Assembly: GCF_000418325.1 (NCBI RefSeq)
Contig: NC_021658.1
Span: forward strand, 11,856,001-11,920,000
Direction: 5' to 3'
From: Sorangium cellulosum So0157-2
Lineage (GTDB): Bacteria > Myxococcota_A > Polyangia > Polyangiales > Polyangiaceae
DNA length: 64,000 nt
This document shows positions 38,149-47,200 of the stretch, one piece after another. Position 1 is the first letter of the stretch. Every line of letters starts with the position of its first letter. A program made the position numbers and the translations under genes. Below the pieces are notes generated by a model. That model worked only from the letters and a program-made list of their open reading frames with translations, did no database searches and was not told where the DNA came from.

Positions 38149-38660
38149 GGGGCCTTCTTGCTGGAGGGTGCGGAGCCGGCCTTCTTCGACGGCAGCTTCA
38201 CCGTGTAGGGAACCTCGAGCGGCTCGCCTTCGAACGGCAGCACGATCTCTCCGACGAAGGCGCGCTTGACGCATGCTTCGGCGGGCGTCCCTGCGAACGG
38301 CGGTCCGACAAGCACGTCGGTCACGCGCCCCTTCTGGCCGTCGAACACGACCTTGACCTCGCCCTCGCCGGTCGGCGCGTTGGGCACGACCTCGGCGCAG
38401 TTCGCCGCCTTGTCGCCGCCGCGCCGCAGCGCGATCTCCATCTGCTTCTTCTGGTCGTCGTTGAGCCCGCCGCCGCTGTCCGAGGGCGCGCTCGCCTCGG
38501 CGGCGTCGGAGCTGCCCGTCTCGGCCGGTGCGGCCTCGCCGGTATATGTCTGGTCGAAGTTGTAGTCTTCCCCTGCCTGCTTGGGCTTGGCGCCGGAGCA
38601 TGCCGCCGCCGCGACGATGATGAGCGGCAAGAGCGCGCGGGTCGAATGCTGCTGGGACAC
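38145..38660 (-). CDS. Lipoprotein with TonB/AgmX-like C-terminal domain
   Basis: 171 residues. Signal peptide with lipobox AAAAC (Cys21). An acidic, Ser/Ala-rich linker is followed by a C-terminal domain of about 85 residues: AANCAEVVPNAPTGEGEVKVVFDGQKGRVTDVLVG, then a second Cys (EACVKRAF) and VPYTVKLP. This is the pattern of the TonB_C-like domain found in AgmX/PglI-type gliding proteins and many myxobacterial lipoproteins. It probably binds periplasmic partners. A promoter TTGTCC-N18-TAGGGT and a GGGAGG ribosome binding site precede it. It is followed, with overlap, by the small membrane protein. Confidence 0.78.
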   Translation of the reverse strand: MSQQHSTRALLPLIIVAAAACSGAKPKQAGEDYNFDQTYTGEAAPAETGSSDAAEASAPSDSGGGLNDDQKKQMEIALRRGGDKAANCAEVVPNAPTGEGEVKVVFDGQKGRVTDVLVGPPFAGTPAEACVKRAFVGEIVLPFEGEPLEVPYTVKLPSKKAGSAPSSKKAP

Positions 38661-38702
38661 GGTGTCCTCCCTTCGAACAGAGCGTGAAGGAGTGCTGCGC
38701 GC

Positions 38703-38732
38703 ACCCTAGCAAGCTCTCCTTTGCGAGGACAA
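38703..38732 (-). promoter_or_regulatory. Sigma-70-like promoter of the TonB-like lipoprotein operon
   Basis: Minus strand TTGTCC (38732-38727), 18-bp spacer, TGC-extended TAGGGT (38708-38703). The predicted leader of about 36 nt includes a GGGAGGA ribosome binding site. Confidence 0.5.
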
Positions 38733-38817
38733 CTCCGAGAAGCATCGCCAGTCCGCGCCGAGCGGTCGACCGGAGGAGGCGCCCGCGGCGAAGACATTGT
38801 AGAGCCGGAGAGCCGTC

Positions 38818-40392
38818 ATGCCTCGACATCCCCGCCGCGCCCTCTCCGTGGTCGCGCTCGTGCTCTCGTCGATCCTCGCCCGCCCGGGCGGCTCGCAGCC
38901 GCTCGACGGCGGCGCGGCTCCCGCGGAGCGCTCGACCCGCACCGCGAAGCCCACGCTCGACGTCCCCGGGGACCCGAGCGCCCCCCGCTCGCCCCTCGGT
39001 GCGCTTGCGACTCAAAAATTCGACCCTGGGCGTGCTCGAGAGCAGGTCGAGAAGCTCGCCGCCGAAGTGCGGCGCGCGGGGGGGCGGGTCGGCGTGCTCG
39101 CGCTCGACATCGCGAGCGGAGCGACCCTCACCGCCTTCGACGAGCGCGGCCTGTACAACCCTGCGTCCAACGCGAAGCTCTTCACCGCGGCCGCTGCGCT
39201 GCGCCTGCTCGGCCCGGGCTACCGCTACCTGACCGGCCTTTACGGGGACGCGTCGAACGGAAGCGTCGCCGAGCTCGTGCTCCGAGGTTCGGGAGATCCG
39301 TCGCTCAGGACCCGCGATCTCTGGGAGATGGCGCGCGATCTGCGCGCGGCCGGCGTCCGCAAGGTCGCGGCGATCTCGATCGATCAGGGCTACTTCGACG
39401 CGCGCTTCGTGCCTCCAGCCTTCGAGCAGCAGCCGGACGAGTGGGCAGCTTTCCGCGCCCCCGTCGCGGCGGCGTCGCTGAACGCGAACGCCCTGCTCTT
39501 CACGGTGCGGCCATCCGCGGCAGGCCAGCCCGCTTCCGTGTCGATCGATCCGCCGGGCTTCGTGGTGCTCCGTGGCGCGGTGACCACCGCGAAGCGCGGC
39601 ACACCGGAGAGGATCGGCGTCCGGCTCGAGCCGAGCGGACAGCGCCTCGTCGCGCACCTCAGCGGGCACCTCCCGGAGGGCGGCCGCGCGGTGAGCGTGG
39701 CGAGACGCGTCGATGATCCGCGCCTCCTCGTGGCGTACACGCTCAAGGAGATGCTGCAGGAAGTGGGCGTCGAGGTCTCCGGGGAGGTGCGGCTCGGCGG
39801 CGAGCGTCAGAAGCGGCTCCTCGTGGCTCACCGCTCGGCGCCTCTCGGCGAGCTCCTCGCTGCCCTCGGGAAGGACAGCGACAACTTCTACGCAGAGACG
39901 ATCTTCAAGACGCTCGCCGCCGAGAAGCGCGGACGCCCCGGTACGGCCGAGGCTGCGGCGGCGCTGGTCGGCGAGACGCTCGGCGAGCTCGACGCCTTCG
40001 CCGAGGGCGTCGTCCTGCGGAACGGCTCCGGCTTGTTCGACGCGGCCCGCGCGTCGCCAGAGGGCATCGTCCGGCTGCTCCGCGCCGCTTTCCTCGATCC
40101 GGCGCTCGGCGCGGACTTCACCGCGCAGCTCGCGATCGGCGGCGTGGACGGGACCTTGCGCGGCCGCTTCCGCGGGTGGTCGAAGGAGCGCGCCATCCGG
40201 GCCAAGACGGGGACGCTCGCCTCGGTCGTGGCCCTCTCCGGCTACATCCTCCCGCCGCCCGGCCGATCCCCGATCGCCTTCGCCGTCCTGGTCGCGGAAG
40301 TCCCGGGGAAGCTCGATCCGGTGCGGAGGGCGATCGACGACTTCGTCGGAGCGCTCGCCGACGAGCTCTGGCGGGGTGCACGCACGCCGTGA
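38818..40392 (+). CDS. dacB: D-alanyl-D-alanine carboxypeptidase/endopeptidase, PBP4 (S13) family
   Basis: 524 residues. Signal peptide, then a class C low-molecular-mass penicillin-binding protein: SxxK as Ser117-Asn-Ala-Lys120 (NPASNAKLFTAAAAL), SxN in KDSDNFYAE, and KTG in RAKTGTLASVVALSGYI. The large insertion domain between SxxK and SxN typical of PBP4 is present. It trims or cleaves peptidoglycan cross-links in the periplasm and is a beta-lactam target. The residues around 25-60 are Pro/Ala-rich. It converges with the sigma-factor gene across a perfect hairpin. Confidence 0.94.
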   Translation: MPRHPRRALSVVALVLSSILARPGGSQPLDGGAAPAERSTRTAKPTLDVPGDPSAPRSPLGALATQKFDPGRAREQVEKLAAEVRRAGGRVGVLALDIASGATLTAFDERGLYNPASNAKLFTAAAALRLLGPGYRYLTGLYGDASNGSVAELVLRGSGDPSLRTRDLWEMARDLRAAGVRKVAAISIDQGYFDARFVPPAFEQQPDEWAAFRAPVAAASLNANALLFTVRPSAAGQPASVSIDPPGFVVLRGAVTTAKRGTPERIGVRLEPSGQRLVAHLSGHLPEGGRAVSVARRVDDPRLLVAYTLKEMLQEVGVEVSGEVRLGGERQKRLLVAHRSAPLGELLAALGKDSDNFYAETIFKTLAAEKRGRPGTAEAAAALVGETLGELDAFAEGVVLRNGSGLFDAARASPEGIVRLLRAAFLDPALGADFTAQLAIGGVDGTLRGRFRGWSKERAIRAKTGTLASVVALSGYILPPPGRSPIAFAVLVAEVPGKLDPVRRAIDDFVGALADELWRGARTP

Positions 40393-40499
40393 GGTTACGG
40401 CCGGCCGCTGCCGTCACGTAGCTGCCGAGGCGAGCTCCCGAGCCCCCTCGCCTCGGCGCGCTTCCTACGGACGGGTCGAGATCCGGCCGCTCGAGCAGC

Positions 40500-40530
40500 G
40501 CGGCCGCGCAGCATTGCGCTGCGCGGCCGC
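40500..40530. terminator. Perfect 13-bp hairpin between dacB and the sigma factor
   Basis: GCGGCCGCGCAGC (40500-40512), loop ATTGC, GCTGCGCGGCCGC (40518-40530). It is placed between two convergent stop codons and should terminate both directions. Confidence 0.7.
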
Positions 40531-40556
40531 ATCGTCGCACCTGCTGAGCTCGTCGC

Positions 40557-42041
40557 TCAGTAGTCGCGCATCTGCTTCCGGATCTTGCCGAGCGCCTGCT
40601 CCTGGAGCTGGCGGATGCGCTCGCGCGACAGGTTGTACTTGTCGCCGATCTCCTTGAGCGTGAGCTCATCCTCATCGTCGAGACCGAAGCGCCAGCGAAT
40701 GATCCGCGACTCGATCGGCGTGAGGGTGGTCAGGAGCCGTCGGACCTCGTCGCTCCACTTCCTGTTCGCCAGGTGATCGAACGGCGACAGCGCGTTCTCC
40801 TCCTGGAGGAAGTCGATGAACTTCCGCCCGTCCTCGTCGCCGACCGGGCGGTCGAGAGAGAACGGCGTCTCCGCGTAGAAGTCCTTCACCTTGTCGAGCT
40901 TCTCGCGCGGGACCCCCGTCTCCTTCTCGAGCTCCTCGATCGTCGGCTCGTGCCCCGTGCGCGCGATGATCGCCTGCGTCGCCCGCGCCACGCGGTTGTA
41001 CGTATCGAGCATGTGGACCGGGATGCGGACCGCGCGGCCCTTGTCGGCGAGCGCGCGGCTGATCGCATGCCTGATCCACCAGGACGCGTAGGTCGAGAAT
41101 CGGTAGCCGCGGCTGTGGTCGAAGCGCTCGACCGCCTTCATCAGCCCGATGTTGCCCTCCTGGATCAGGTCGATGAGCGGCAGACGCCCGCGGTTGTACC
41201 GGCGCGCGATCGACACGACGAGCCGCAGGTTGGCCTTCACGAAGCGGTTCTTCGCGTCGTGCTGCGCCTGGAAGGTCCGCTCGACCCGATCGAGGTACCG
41301 GCGGTAGGAGCTGGACATCGGGAGCCTCGGCCGCGTGGGACGCGTCTCCTCGGGATCGCTCACGTCGTCCTCGAAGTCCGGCTCGCGCACGAGATCGCGC
41401 GCGATGGTAAAGGCCCGCGCCATCCAGAGGCGATCCGAGTCCGGCAGCCGGACGGCAGCGGCGAGCTCCTCGGAGAGCTGGGTCCAGGGCTTCTCCTGCT
41501 CGGGCAGGAGCTTCCCCTTCTGCTTCTTCGCCAGGCGGACGAGCTTCTGCAGCTCCGCGATCTGCGGAGCCTTCACCTCGTCCTCGCCAGCCTTGGCGAC
41601 ATCCTCCTCGAGCGCGGTGAGGATGTACTCGGCCGCAGGCAGGTACGAGAGGAGGGCCACCCAGTGGTCCACCTCGGTGCGCTCGACCGCGCGCGCGGTG
41701 TCGAGCTCCTCGTCCGGCCCCATCACCGGGTGCAGCGCCATGTCGCGGAAGTAGCGGGCGAGCATCGAGTCGCCCCCGCCGTCCTCGACATCCTTCAGCT
41801 CCCGATCTTGGTTCCTCGCCCGCTCGGGCTGCGGCAGCCGATCGAGCGGTCCGAGGTCCAGATCCATGAAGTCAGCCGCCCGATCCTCGTCGAGGATCTC
41901 CGCCGGGCGGGGTCGCACGACGGTCTCCTCCGTCTGGTCGTCTTCCAGAAGGCTGAGGGCTCCGATTTCCGGCGTGGCCGTCCCACCCTGAGCGAGCGGG
42001 TCGCCCTTCACTACAGTGGCGTTGCTCTTGGTCGACCTCAT
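40557..42041 (-). CDS. Sigma-70 family RNA polymerase sigma factor (group 2)
   Basis: 494 residues from ATG 42041, chosen because GGAGGGAG lies 5 nt upstream; the frame stays open upstream (ATG 42281 would give 574 aa), but that part is low-complexity and has weaker G+C-rich third positions. Region 1.2 (DSMLARYFRDMALHPVMGPDEE), a non-conserved acidic insert, region 2 (KANLRLVVSIARRYNRGRLPLIDLIQEGNIGLMKAVERFDHSRGYRFSTYASWWIRHAI), region 3 and region 4 (LTLKEIGDKYNLSRERIRQLQEQAL) are all present. RpoD/RpoS-like promoter recognition is expected. It lacks the long region 1.1 of RpoD, so it is an alternative sigma, perhaps for stationary phase, development or heat. The exact regulon is unknown. 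Confidence 0.9.
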   Translation of the reverse strand: MRSTKSNATVVKGDPLAQGGTATPEIGALSLLEDDQTEETVVRPRPAEILDEDRAADFMDLDLGPLDRLPQPERARNQDRELKDVEDGGGDSMLARYFRDMALHPVMGPDEELDTARAVERTEVDHWVALLSYLPAAEYILTALEEDVAKAGEDEVKAPQIAELQKLVRLAKKQKGKLLPEQEKPWTQLSEELAAAVRLPDSDRLWMARAFTIARDLVREPDFEDDVSDPEETRPTRPRLPMSSSYRRYLDRVERTFQAQHDAKNRFVKANLRLVVSIARRYNRGRLPLIDLIQEGNIGLMKAVERFDHSRGYRFSTYASWWIRHAISRALADKGRAVRIPVHMLDTYNRVARATQAIIARTGHEPTIEELEKETGVPREKLDKVKDFYAETPFSLDRPVGDEDGRKFIDFLQEENALSPFDHLANRKWSDEVRRLLTTLTPIESRIIRWRFGLDDEDELTLKEIGDKYNLSRERIRQLQEQALGKIRKQMRDY

Positions 42042-43456
42042 GGCGGCTCCCTCCACGGTGGTAGCTCCTTGAAAGTGCGAGCGCGGCGACTGGCTGTCCC
42101 CGAATTCTTCGACATCGGAGACCCCCGGATCGGTGGTCTGCGATGCCGCCCGCCGGGGAGCCGATGCGGTCTCGGCTCCCTGCGAGCTCTTGGATGCCGC
42201 GAGCCGCGCAGAGGTACCTACAGCAGAGGACTTGGCGTTTCTCCGCGCAGTTTCTGGACGGCGGGCGGTCGACGTGCTCATCTTGGTCTTTGTGTCGGCG
42301 TTCACTTCTAAACGGCTGACCTTGCGAGATTGAAATGCCTCGCCACCTTTCGACGGCGAGCGAGACGATTTCGTGCCAAACAGGGAGCAGGAGCTGACCG
42401 AAGGAGCCCCTGTTGAAACCGGCAACCGCTGGTGCTTTCTTTTGATTCCGGTCGAACTCTTCTCGCCTGAGGCAGACCTGCTCTTGCAGAGTGATGCTCT
42501 CGAGCCGGCTCCCGATGGCAGTCCAACTCCAGAAGCAAGAACAGTGCCTTTTTTGGCGCGCGTTCCGTGTTCTCCCGTTTGAGAGCTCGCCCTGGGTGCG
42601 GTATGTAGAGTGGAAGGTGCCGTCCGCGTCGTGTCGAGCGAAACATTTCGCTGCGACCGAGCCGAACTGCATGGCTGGGTACGCTTTCGGGGACGCAACA
42701 ACATCGGCAACCTGTCTCCTTGAGGACATCGAGCTCGCCGGCCTCTCATGGGCTCCGGCGGGGTCGACCTCGCGGCACGGGCAAGGGAATATGCTATCCT
42801 TTCCGACCCTTAGAGGGCCGGACCCGACCGTTGAGGCCGTCCTGTCAGCGCGCTTCGATGTTTCCTGAACCTGGGCCTCCCGATGCCAATGTCGAGCCCT
42901 CACCCGACGGCCGAAGGCGGAGAAGGTTATTTTTCCCGACAGATCCACCTGGAAAGTTAGTATTTCCAGGCGGCGGATCAGGCGCAGCGGAATTTACAGC
43001 TACGTGTGCCCCCCGGGAGAAGGGCCAGGAACGGCCTTAGGCTCCTCCGGCCTCGCATGTGCGAAGCGCCCGTCGCGAGGACGACGTTCGGCGCTGGCGC
43101 CGTCGGAAATCTGGGAGCTGGGTCTCGGCTCACCCTGGCAGCAGGGTCATAGGGTGCCATCAAAGATGCGTAGCCGGCGTGCAGGACGTGCACACTGTGC
43201 ATCCGTTCGGTACCGATTCGCCTCACCCGACGGTAGAGCCGTTCATGCCAGGGACGGGCAGCGGCTTGCCTTCACCATGAAGATGGATCTGGACCTCCAT
43301 GCCCACAGGGGCGGTGGCCAGAGCAGCCTGCTTCACAGGCAGCATGATGCGAAAAATTCCACGATTTTGAGATCCCAGCCCCAGATGGGGCGATCTGACA
43401 GGCTCGACCGGCTCAGGAAAGTGCGGCCGGATGCGCCAGCAGACCGCCCGGGACCG
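42042..43456. other. 1.4-kb region upstream of the sigma factor with no assured gene
   Basis: Lower G+C than the surroundings, with several overlapping open frames that lack protein-like composition. It contains a possible N-terminal extension of the sigma factor (42042-42281), a TATGCT hexamer on the plus strand at 42790-42795, an AT-centred dyad at 42948-42970, and a 40-codon minus-strand frame at 43223-43345 of uncertain status. It is likely to be a long leader or regulatory region for the sigma gene, and may encode a small RNA. Confidence 0.5.
42948..42970. promoter_or_regulatory. Perfect 8-bp dyad with AT-rich centre (operator or hairpin)
   Basis: CCTGGAAA and TTTCCAGG separated by 7 bp (GTTAGTA). 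The minus strand of the centre reads TACTAAC, close to a -10 hexamer. It lies in the long region upstream of the sigma factor. Confidence 0.4.
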
Positions 43457-43816
43457 TCACCTGGCCGACGAGGGCGCGGCGAGCTTCGCCACAGCACCGA
43501 ACGACGCGGGATCGTGGATCGCGATCTCGGACAGGATCTTCCGATCGAGAGCGATGCCCGCCTTCTTGAGCCCGCTGACGAGGCGGGAGTAGGTCGTGCC
43601 ATTCAGGCGCGCGGCGGCGTTGATCCGAGTAATCCAGAGACGACGGAAATCCCGCTTCTTGAGCTTGCGGCTGATGTAGCCGTACTCCCAGGCGTGACGC
43701 AGGACCTCGACCGCCTGGCGGAAGCGATTTTTCCGGCCGAGGAAGTAGCCCTCGGTCTGGTTGAGGACGCGGTTGCGACGGCGACGGGCCTTGAACCCTC
43801 TTTTTACACGCGGCAT
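43457..43816 (-). CDS. rplT: 50S ribosomal protein L20
   Basis: 119 residues: MPRVKRGFKARRRRNRVL, QTEGYFLGRKNRFRQAVEVLRHAWEYGYISRKLKKRDFRRLWITRINAAAR and the C-terminal GLKKAGIALDRKILSEIA. It is essential for early 50S assembly and binds 23S rRNA. It starts 26 bp after the rpmI stop in the same transcript, with a GAGGTAGAG ribosome binding site. In many bacteria L20 represses its own operon through the leader mRNA. The gene for phenylalanyl-tRNA synthetase, often next, is not found here. Confidence 0.98.
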   Translation of the reverse strand: MPRVKRGFKARRRRNRVLNQTEGYFLGRKNRFRQAVEVLRHAWEYGYISRKLKKRDFRRLWITRINAAARLNGTTYSRLVSGLKKAGIALDRKILSEIAIHDPASFGAVAKLAAPSSAR

Positions 43817-43842
43817 CGGAGCTCTACCTCACTGATCCAGGG

Positions 43843-44040
43843 TCAGCCGTAGGGAAGAAGCAGCTTGACGCGCTTCTCCATCGCCGAGTCGACCATGTCG
43901 TTCTTGCGGAGACGACGCAGGCGCTTCTTGCTCTTCTCCTGCATGCAGTGGTTGAGACCGCTCTTGCTGCGGCGAATCCGGCCGGAGCCGGTCACCTTGA
44001 ACCGCTTGGCCGCGGCGCGGTTCGTCTTCATCTTCGGCAT
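43843..44040 (-). CDS. rpmI: 50S ribosomal protein L35
   Basis: 65 residues: MPKMKTNRAAAKRFKVTGSGRIRRSKSGLNHCMQEKSKKRLRRL, the standard L35 signature, rich in Lys/Arg. It begins at the Met at 44040 with GAGG upstream; the longer open frame upstream is non-coding. A near-consensus promoter and a leader hairpin precede it. infC (IF3), its usual upstream neighbour, is absent; a transglutaminase-like gene is there instead. Confidence 0.98.
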   Translation of the reverse strand: MPKMKTNRAAAKRFKVTGSGRIRRSKSGLNHCMQEKSKKRLRRLRKNDMVDSAMEKRVKLLLPYG

Positions 44041-44079
44041 GACGCCCTCGATCCGAGTGCCTACCGCTCCCAGCGGCCA

Positions 44080-44101
44080 CCGCTCCGAACCACCGGAGCG
44101 G
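44080..44101 (-). promoter_or_regulatory. Leader hairpin of the rpmI-rplT operon
   Basis: CCGCTCCG, 6-nt loop, CGGAGCGG: a perfect 8-bp stem in the predicted 5' leader, 40 nt before the rpmI ATG. It could take part in L20-dependent control of translation or attenuation. Confidence 0.4.
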
Positions 44102-44136
44102 CTGTTCCGTGCCGCAGGGATGCGTAGAGGGGGCGC

Positions 44137-44165
44137 TTTATGGCGACCCACCGCAAGATTGTCAA
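44137..44165 (-). promoter_or_regulatory. Strong sigma-70-type promoter of rpmI-rplT
   Basis: Minus strand TTGACA (44165-44160), 17-bp spacer, CATAAA (44142-44137). It is the closest match to a housekeeping consensus in the window. The predicted leader is about 90 nt. Confidence 0.6.
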
Positions 44166-44239
44166 GGCCAAGGCAGGGGCCGGCGCCGGTCGTCGACGAG
44201 CTGCCAGGGCTCGGCATCCGGCATCGTTCGCGCGGTCGC

Positions 44240-47200
44240 TCACTTGCCGAGCACGACCCGCTGGCCGAACGCACGGTCGGCGGTCTCGCAGAACATCCTG
44301 AACTCCATGTACTCGGACGGCTTGATCCGGGACTTGGTGAGGGAGATCTGGCTGCGAACGACGACCTTCCCCGCGGACTGCTCGACCGAGATGGAGAACT
44401 TGCCGAAGGGGGTGTCCACCTCCTGGGGCAGCGGCGCCCTTGTGACGCGCCACCCCGCAGGGAGGCGGAGCGACCACTCATCCCGGCGCGTGGTGAGCGC
44501 AGGGATGATCACGTCGCGGGTACGTACCGACAGGGAGGCGAACTCCGTGGCGAGGCGCTGGGCGGGGACAGCGGGAATCGACAGGCTATCGCCCTCCCGG
44601 CGAGCGAGCGCGACGGCCTTTCCCCTCGCCCGCAGCTTCACCGGCTGCTCGATGTCCTCGAGGTCGTTCACATCGACGCCCGCCTTGCCGGGAGCCAGCT
44701 CGACCGTCCCGAAGTCCACGGCGAGGTCCCGACCTGCCCGATCGCGGCGCGTCCCCTCGGCCATGTAGCGCGTCCGCCACTCCGGCGCGAACGCGCCGGC
44801 CACCTGGACGTCGACCCCGAGCTGGGCTGACCCGTCAGCCCCGAGCGCGATGTCGACGGTCCGCTGCACGACCGAAGCTTCCGGCGAGGGCTCCGGGAGG
44901 CGAACGAGCTTCGGCTTGCCCTCGTTGATCTGAAGCGCGATCGCGCCGCGATCCATGATCGGCAGCTCGGTCGAGCCGGAGTGCTCCGCCGTCCCGTCGA
45001 GGTAGAGGTCGAGCGAGGGCACATACGCGATCGCGTGGTCGAACGGCGCGAGGCTCGCGGGCTCCGGCTCGATGCCCCCTCGCATGCGGGTGCGCACGAG
45101 CACGATCGTCGCCGGGATGCCGATCTCGCGGAGCATCGTCACGATCAGCGTCGCCTTGTCCTTGCAGTCACCCCAGCCGCGAGCGAGCGTCTGGGCGCAC
45201 CTCCTCGGGCGGATGCCTTCGATGCCGAACTCGAGCGCCACGTAGCGCGTCTCGGTCGCGTACTTGTAGATCGCGCGGACCTTGCTCAGATCGTCGCTGA
45301 GGCCCTTCGTGATCTCGCGCACCCGCTTGCGCACCTCGTCGTCCACATCGAACTGCTCCCGCGCGAGGCCCCAGTACCAGGAGCCGACCTCGTCCCAGCT
45401 CTTGAACGTCGAGACGTGGACATGCGCGAGGATCTCGGACCACGCGGGCATCGCCGGCTCGGGCGCGACCGCCGGGACCGAGGCGGCGGAGAAGCGGAAG
45501 ATGCGCCGTTCGGCGTCTTCCTTGGTCTCACGCACGAGGCCCGGCAGCGGGGACGCGAAGACGTGGAACGGCTTCGCCTTCGGCGTGATCAGCACGTACT
45601 CGCTGCTGGCGATCGGCTCGTCGCTCTGGAGGTACTCGATCTCGCCGAAGTGATCGGCGATCTCGTTGCGAGGGCTGACGTCGTCGATGCGGTAGCGCAG
45701 CTCGACGACGTCGCCGGCGTTGAGCCGCGGGAAGCTGACGTAGAACGTGCGCGCCGAGGTGTACATCGCGAGCGCCGGGTTGTTCGCGCCCGCCTCGCCG
45801 CTCTCGATCGCCCCGTCGACCTTGCCGTCGGCCCGGTAGACCTTCGCGGCCCGGAGGCTCACGGTCTGGCGATCGGCCTGGTACTCGAACGCGTACTGCC
45901 GGGCGCTCGCCGCGGCCTCGTCCGTGAGCGGCTGGAAGACCACCTGACGGAAGCGGCTGGCGAGGCCGTTCGGGAAGACAGTGGTCACCGTCAGGCTGCG
46001 GAGCGTGCGCTTGGGATACTGCCGGTCAGCGCTGCGCCGCATCGGGAGGAAGCGGTCGGGCGCCCAGGCGTAGGCCTCGTCTGCGCGCGGCTTCGGCGGT
46101 TCGATGTGCTCGATGTACTCGCGCACGTCCTTCGCCTGAGGGCTGATCGCCAGGATCTGCTGCAGCATCTCGAGCTGCGCTTCCCGGTTGCCCTCCTCGC
46201 CGTAGAGATCCGAGAGCGCGCGCAGCGTGCCGATGTCCTCCGGCGCCATGGCGAGCGCGCGCTGATGCGCGGCGAGGGCGCGATCGCCCTGACCGAGCGC
46301 CCGGTACGTGCGCGCCGCGACCGACCGGGCCCAGACGGAGTCGGGCTCGCTGCGGAGGAAGCGCTCGAGCCAGCGCTCCGCTCCAGCAGGATCGCGCCGC
46401 GCCACCGCGAGCTCGACCTGCTGGTGCAGGAAGCTCGAATCGTCGAAGCGAAGCGCCGCGTAGCGCGCCTCCATCTCGGCGGCCTCCGTGTCGCGGCCGA
46501 GGGCGCGGAGCTGCGCCGCCGACGCGCGGAGCAGCGAGACGCTGCTCGGCTGGCGCGACAGCGCTCGCTCCAGCGTGGCGAGGGCGGTGCGCTTCAGCCC
46601 TGCCTCCACGTAGAGGTCGACGAGCCCGAGGACAGCGATGACGTGGTCGGGGTCCGCGGCCAGGATGCGCTCGTAGATGGGGGCCGCTTCCCGCCAGTTC
46701 GGGCTCGTCTGCGCGAGCCGCGCCTGGGCGAGCAGGACGTCGACGTCCTCGCGCCCACGACCCGCGAGCAGAGCGGCGCGCTCGATCCACGCGCGCTGCT
46801 GGTTCCTGTCCTCCGAGAGCTGACCCGCGAGCAGGTAGCGTCGCACGCTCGGCTCGGCCTCGGCGGAGCGGCGCGCGAGATCGCGCGCCCTGTGCTCGCC
46901 CTCGGCGTCGCCGCCGGTGAGCATGAGGTAGCGCGCGAACGCCTCCAGCAGCGCAGGCGAGGGCCGGGCGGCGCCCGCGGCGCGCTCGAACGCCTGCATG
47001 GGCCCCTCGACGGCGAGCGCACGCGCGGCGAGCGTCACGCCCGAGGCCGACGCTCCAGCCTGCGCCCGCGCGTCGGAAGGACGCCTGGCGCCGCCCGCTT
47101 GCCCCTGAGGCGCCGTCACCTGCGTCCCGATGTCGGAGGTCACCTCCAGATCGAGATCCGGAGCTCCCTTCTCGTCGCCGATGCGGAGCGCGAACTTGGG

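Noticed and set aside
42042..42749. Long N-terminal extension of the sigma factor (up to 730 residues)
   Set aside because: Ser/Thr/Arg low-complexity, weaker codon bias than the body of the gene, and a much better ribosome binding site at 42041.
43223..43345. 40-codon minus-strand frame after rplT (begins MLPVKQAAL)
   Set aside because: Protein-like in part, but there is no ribosome binding site and no recognised family; kept only as a note in the intergenic entry.
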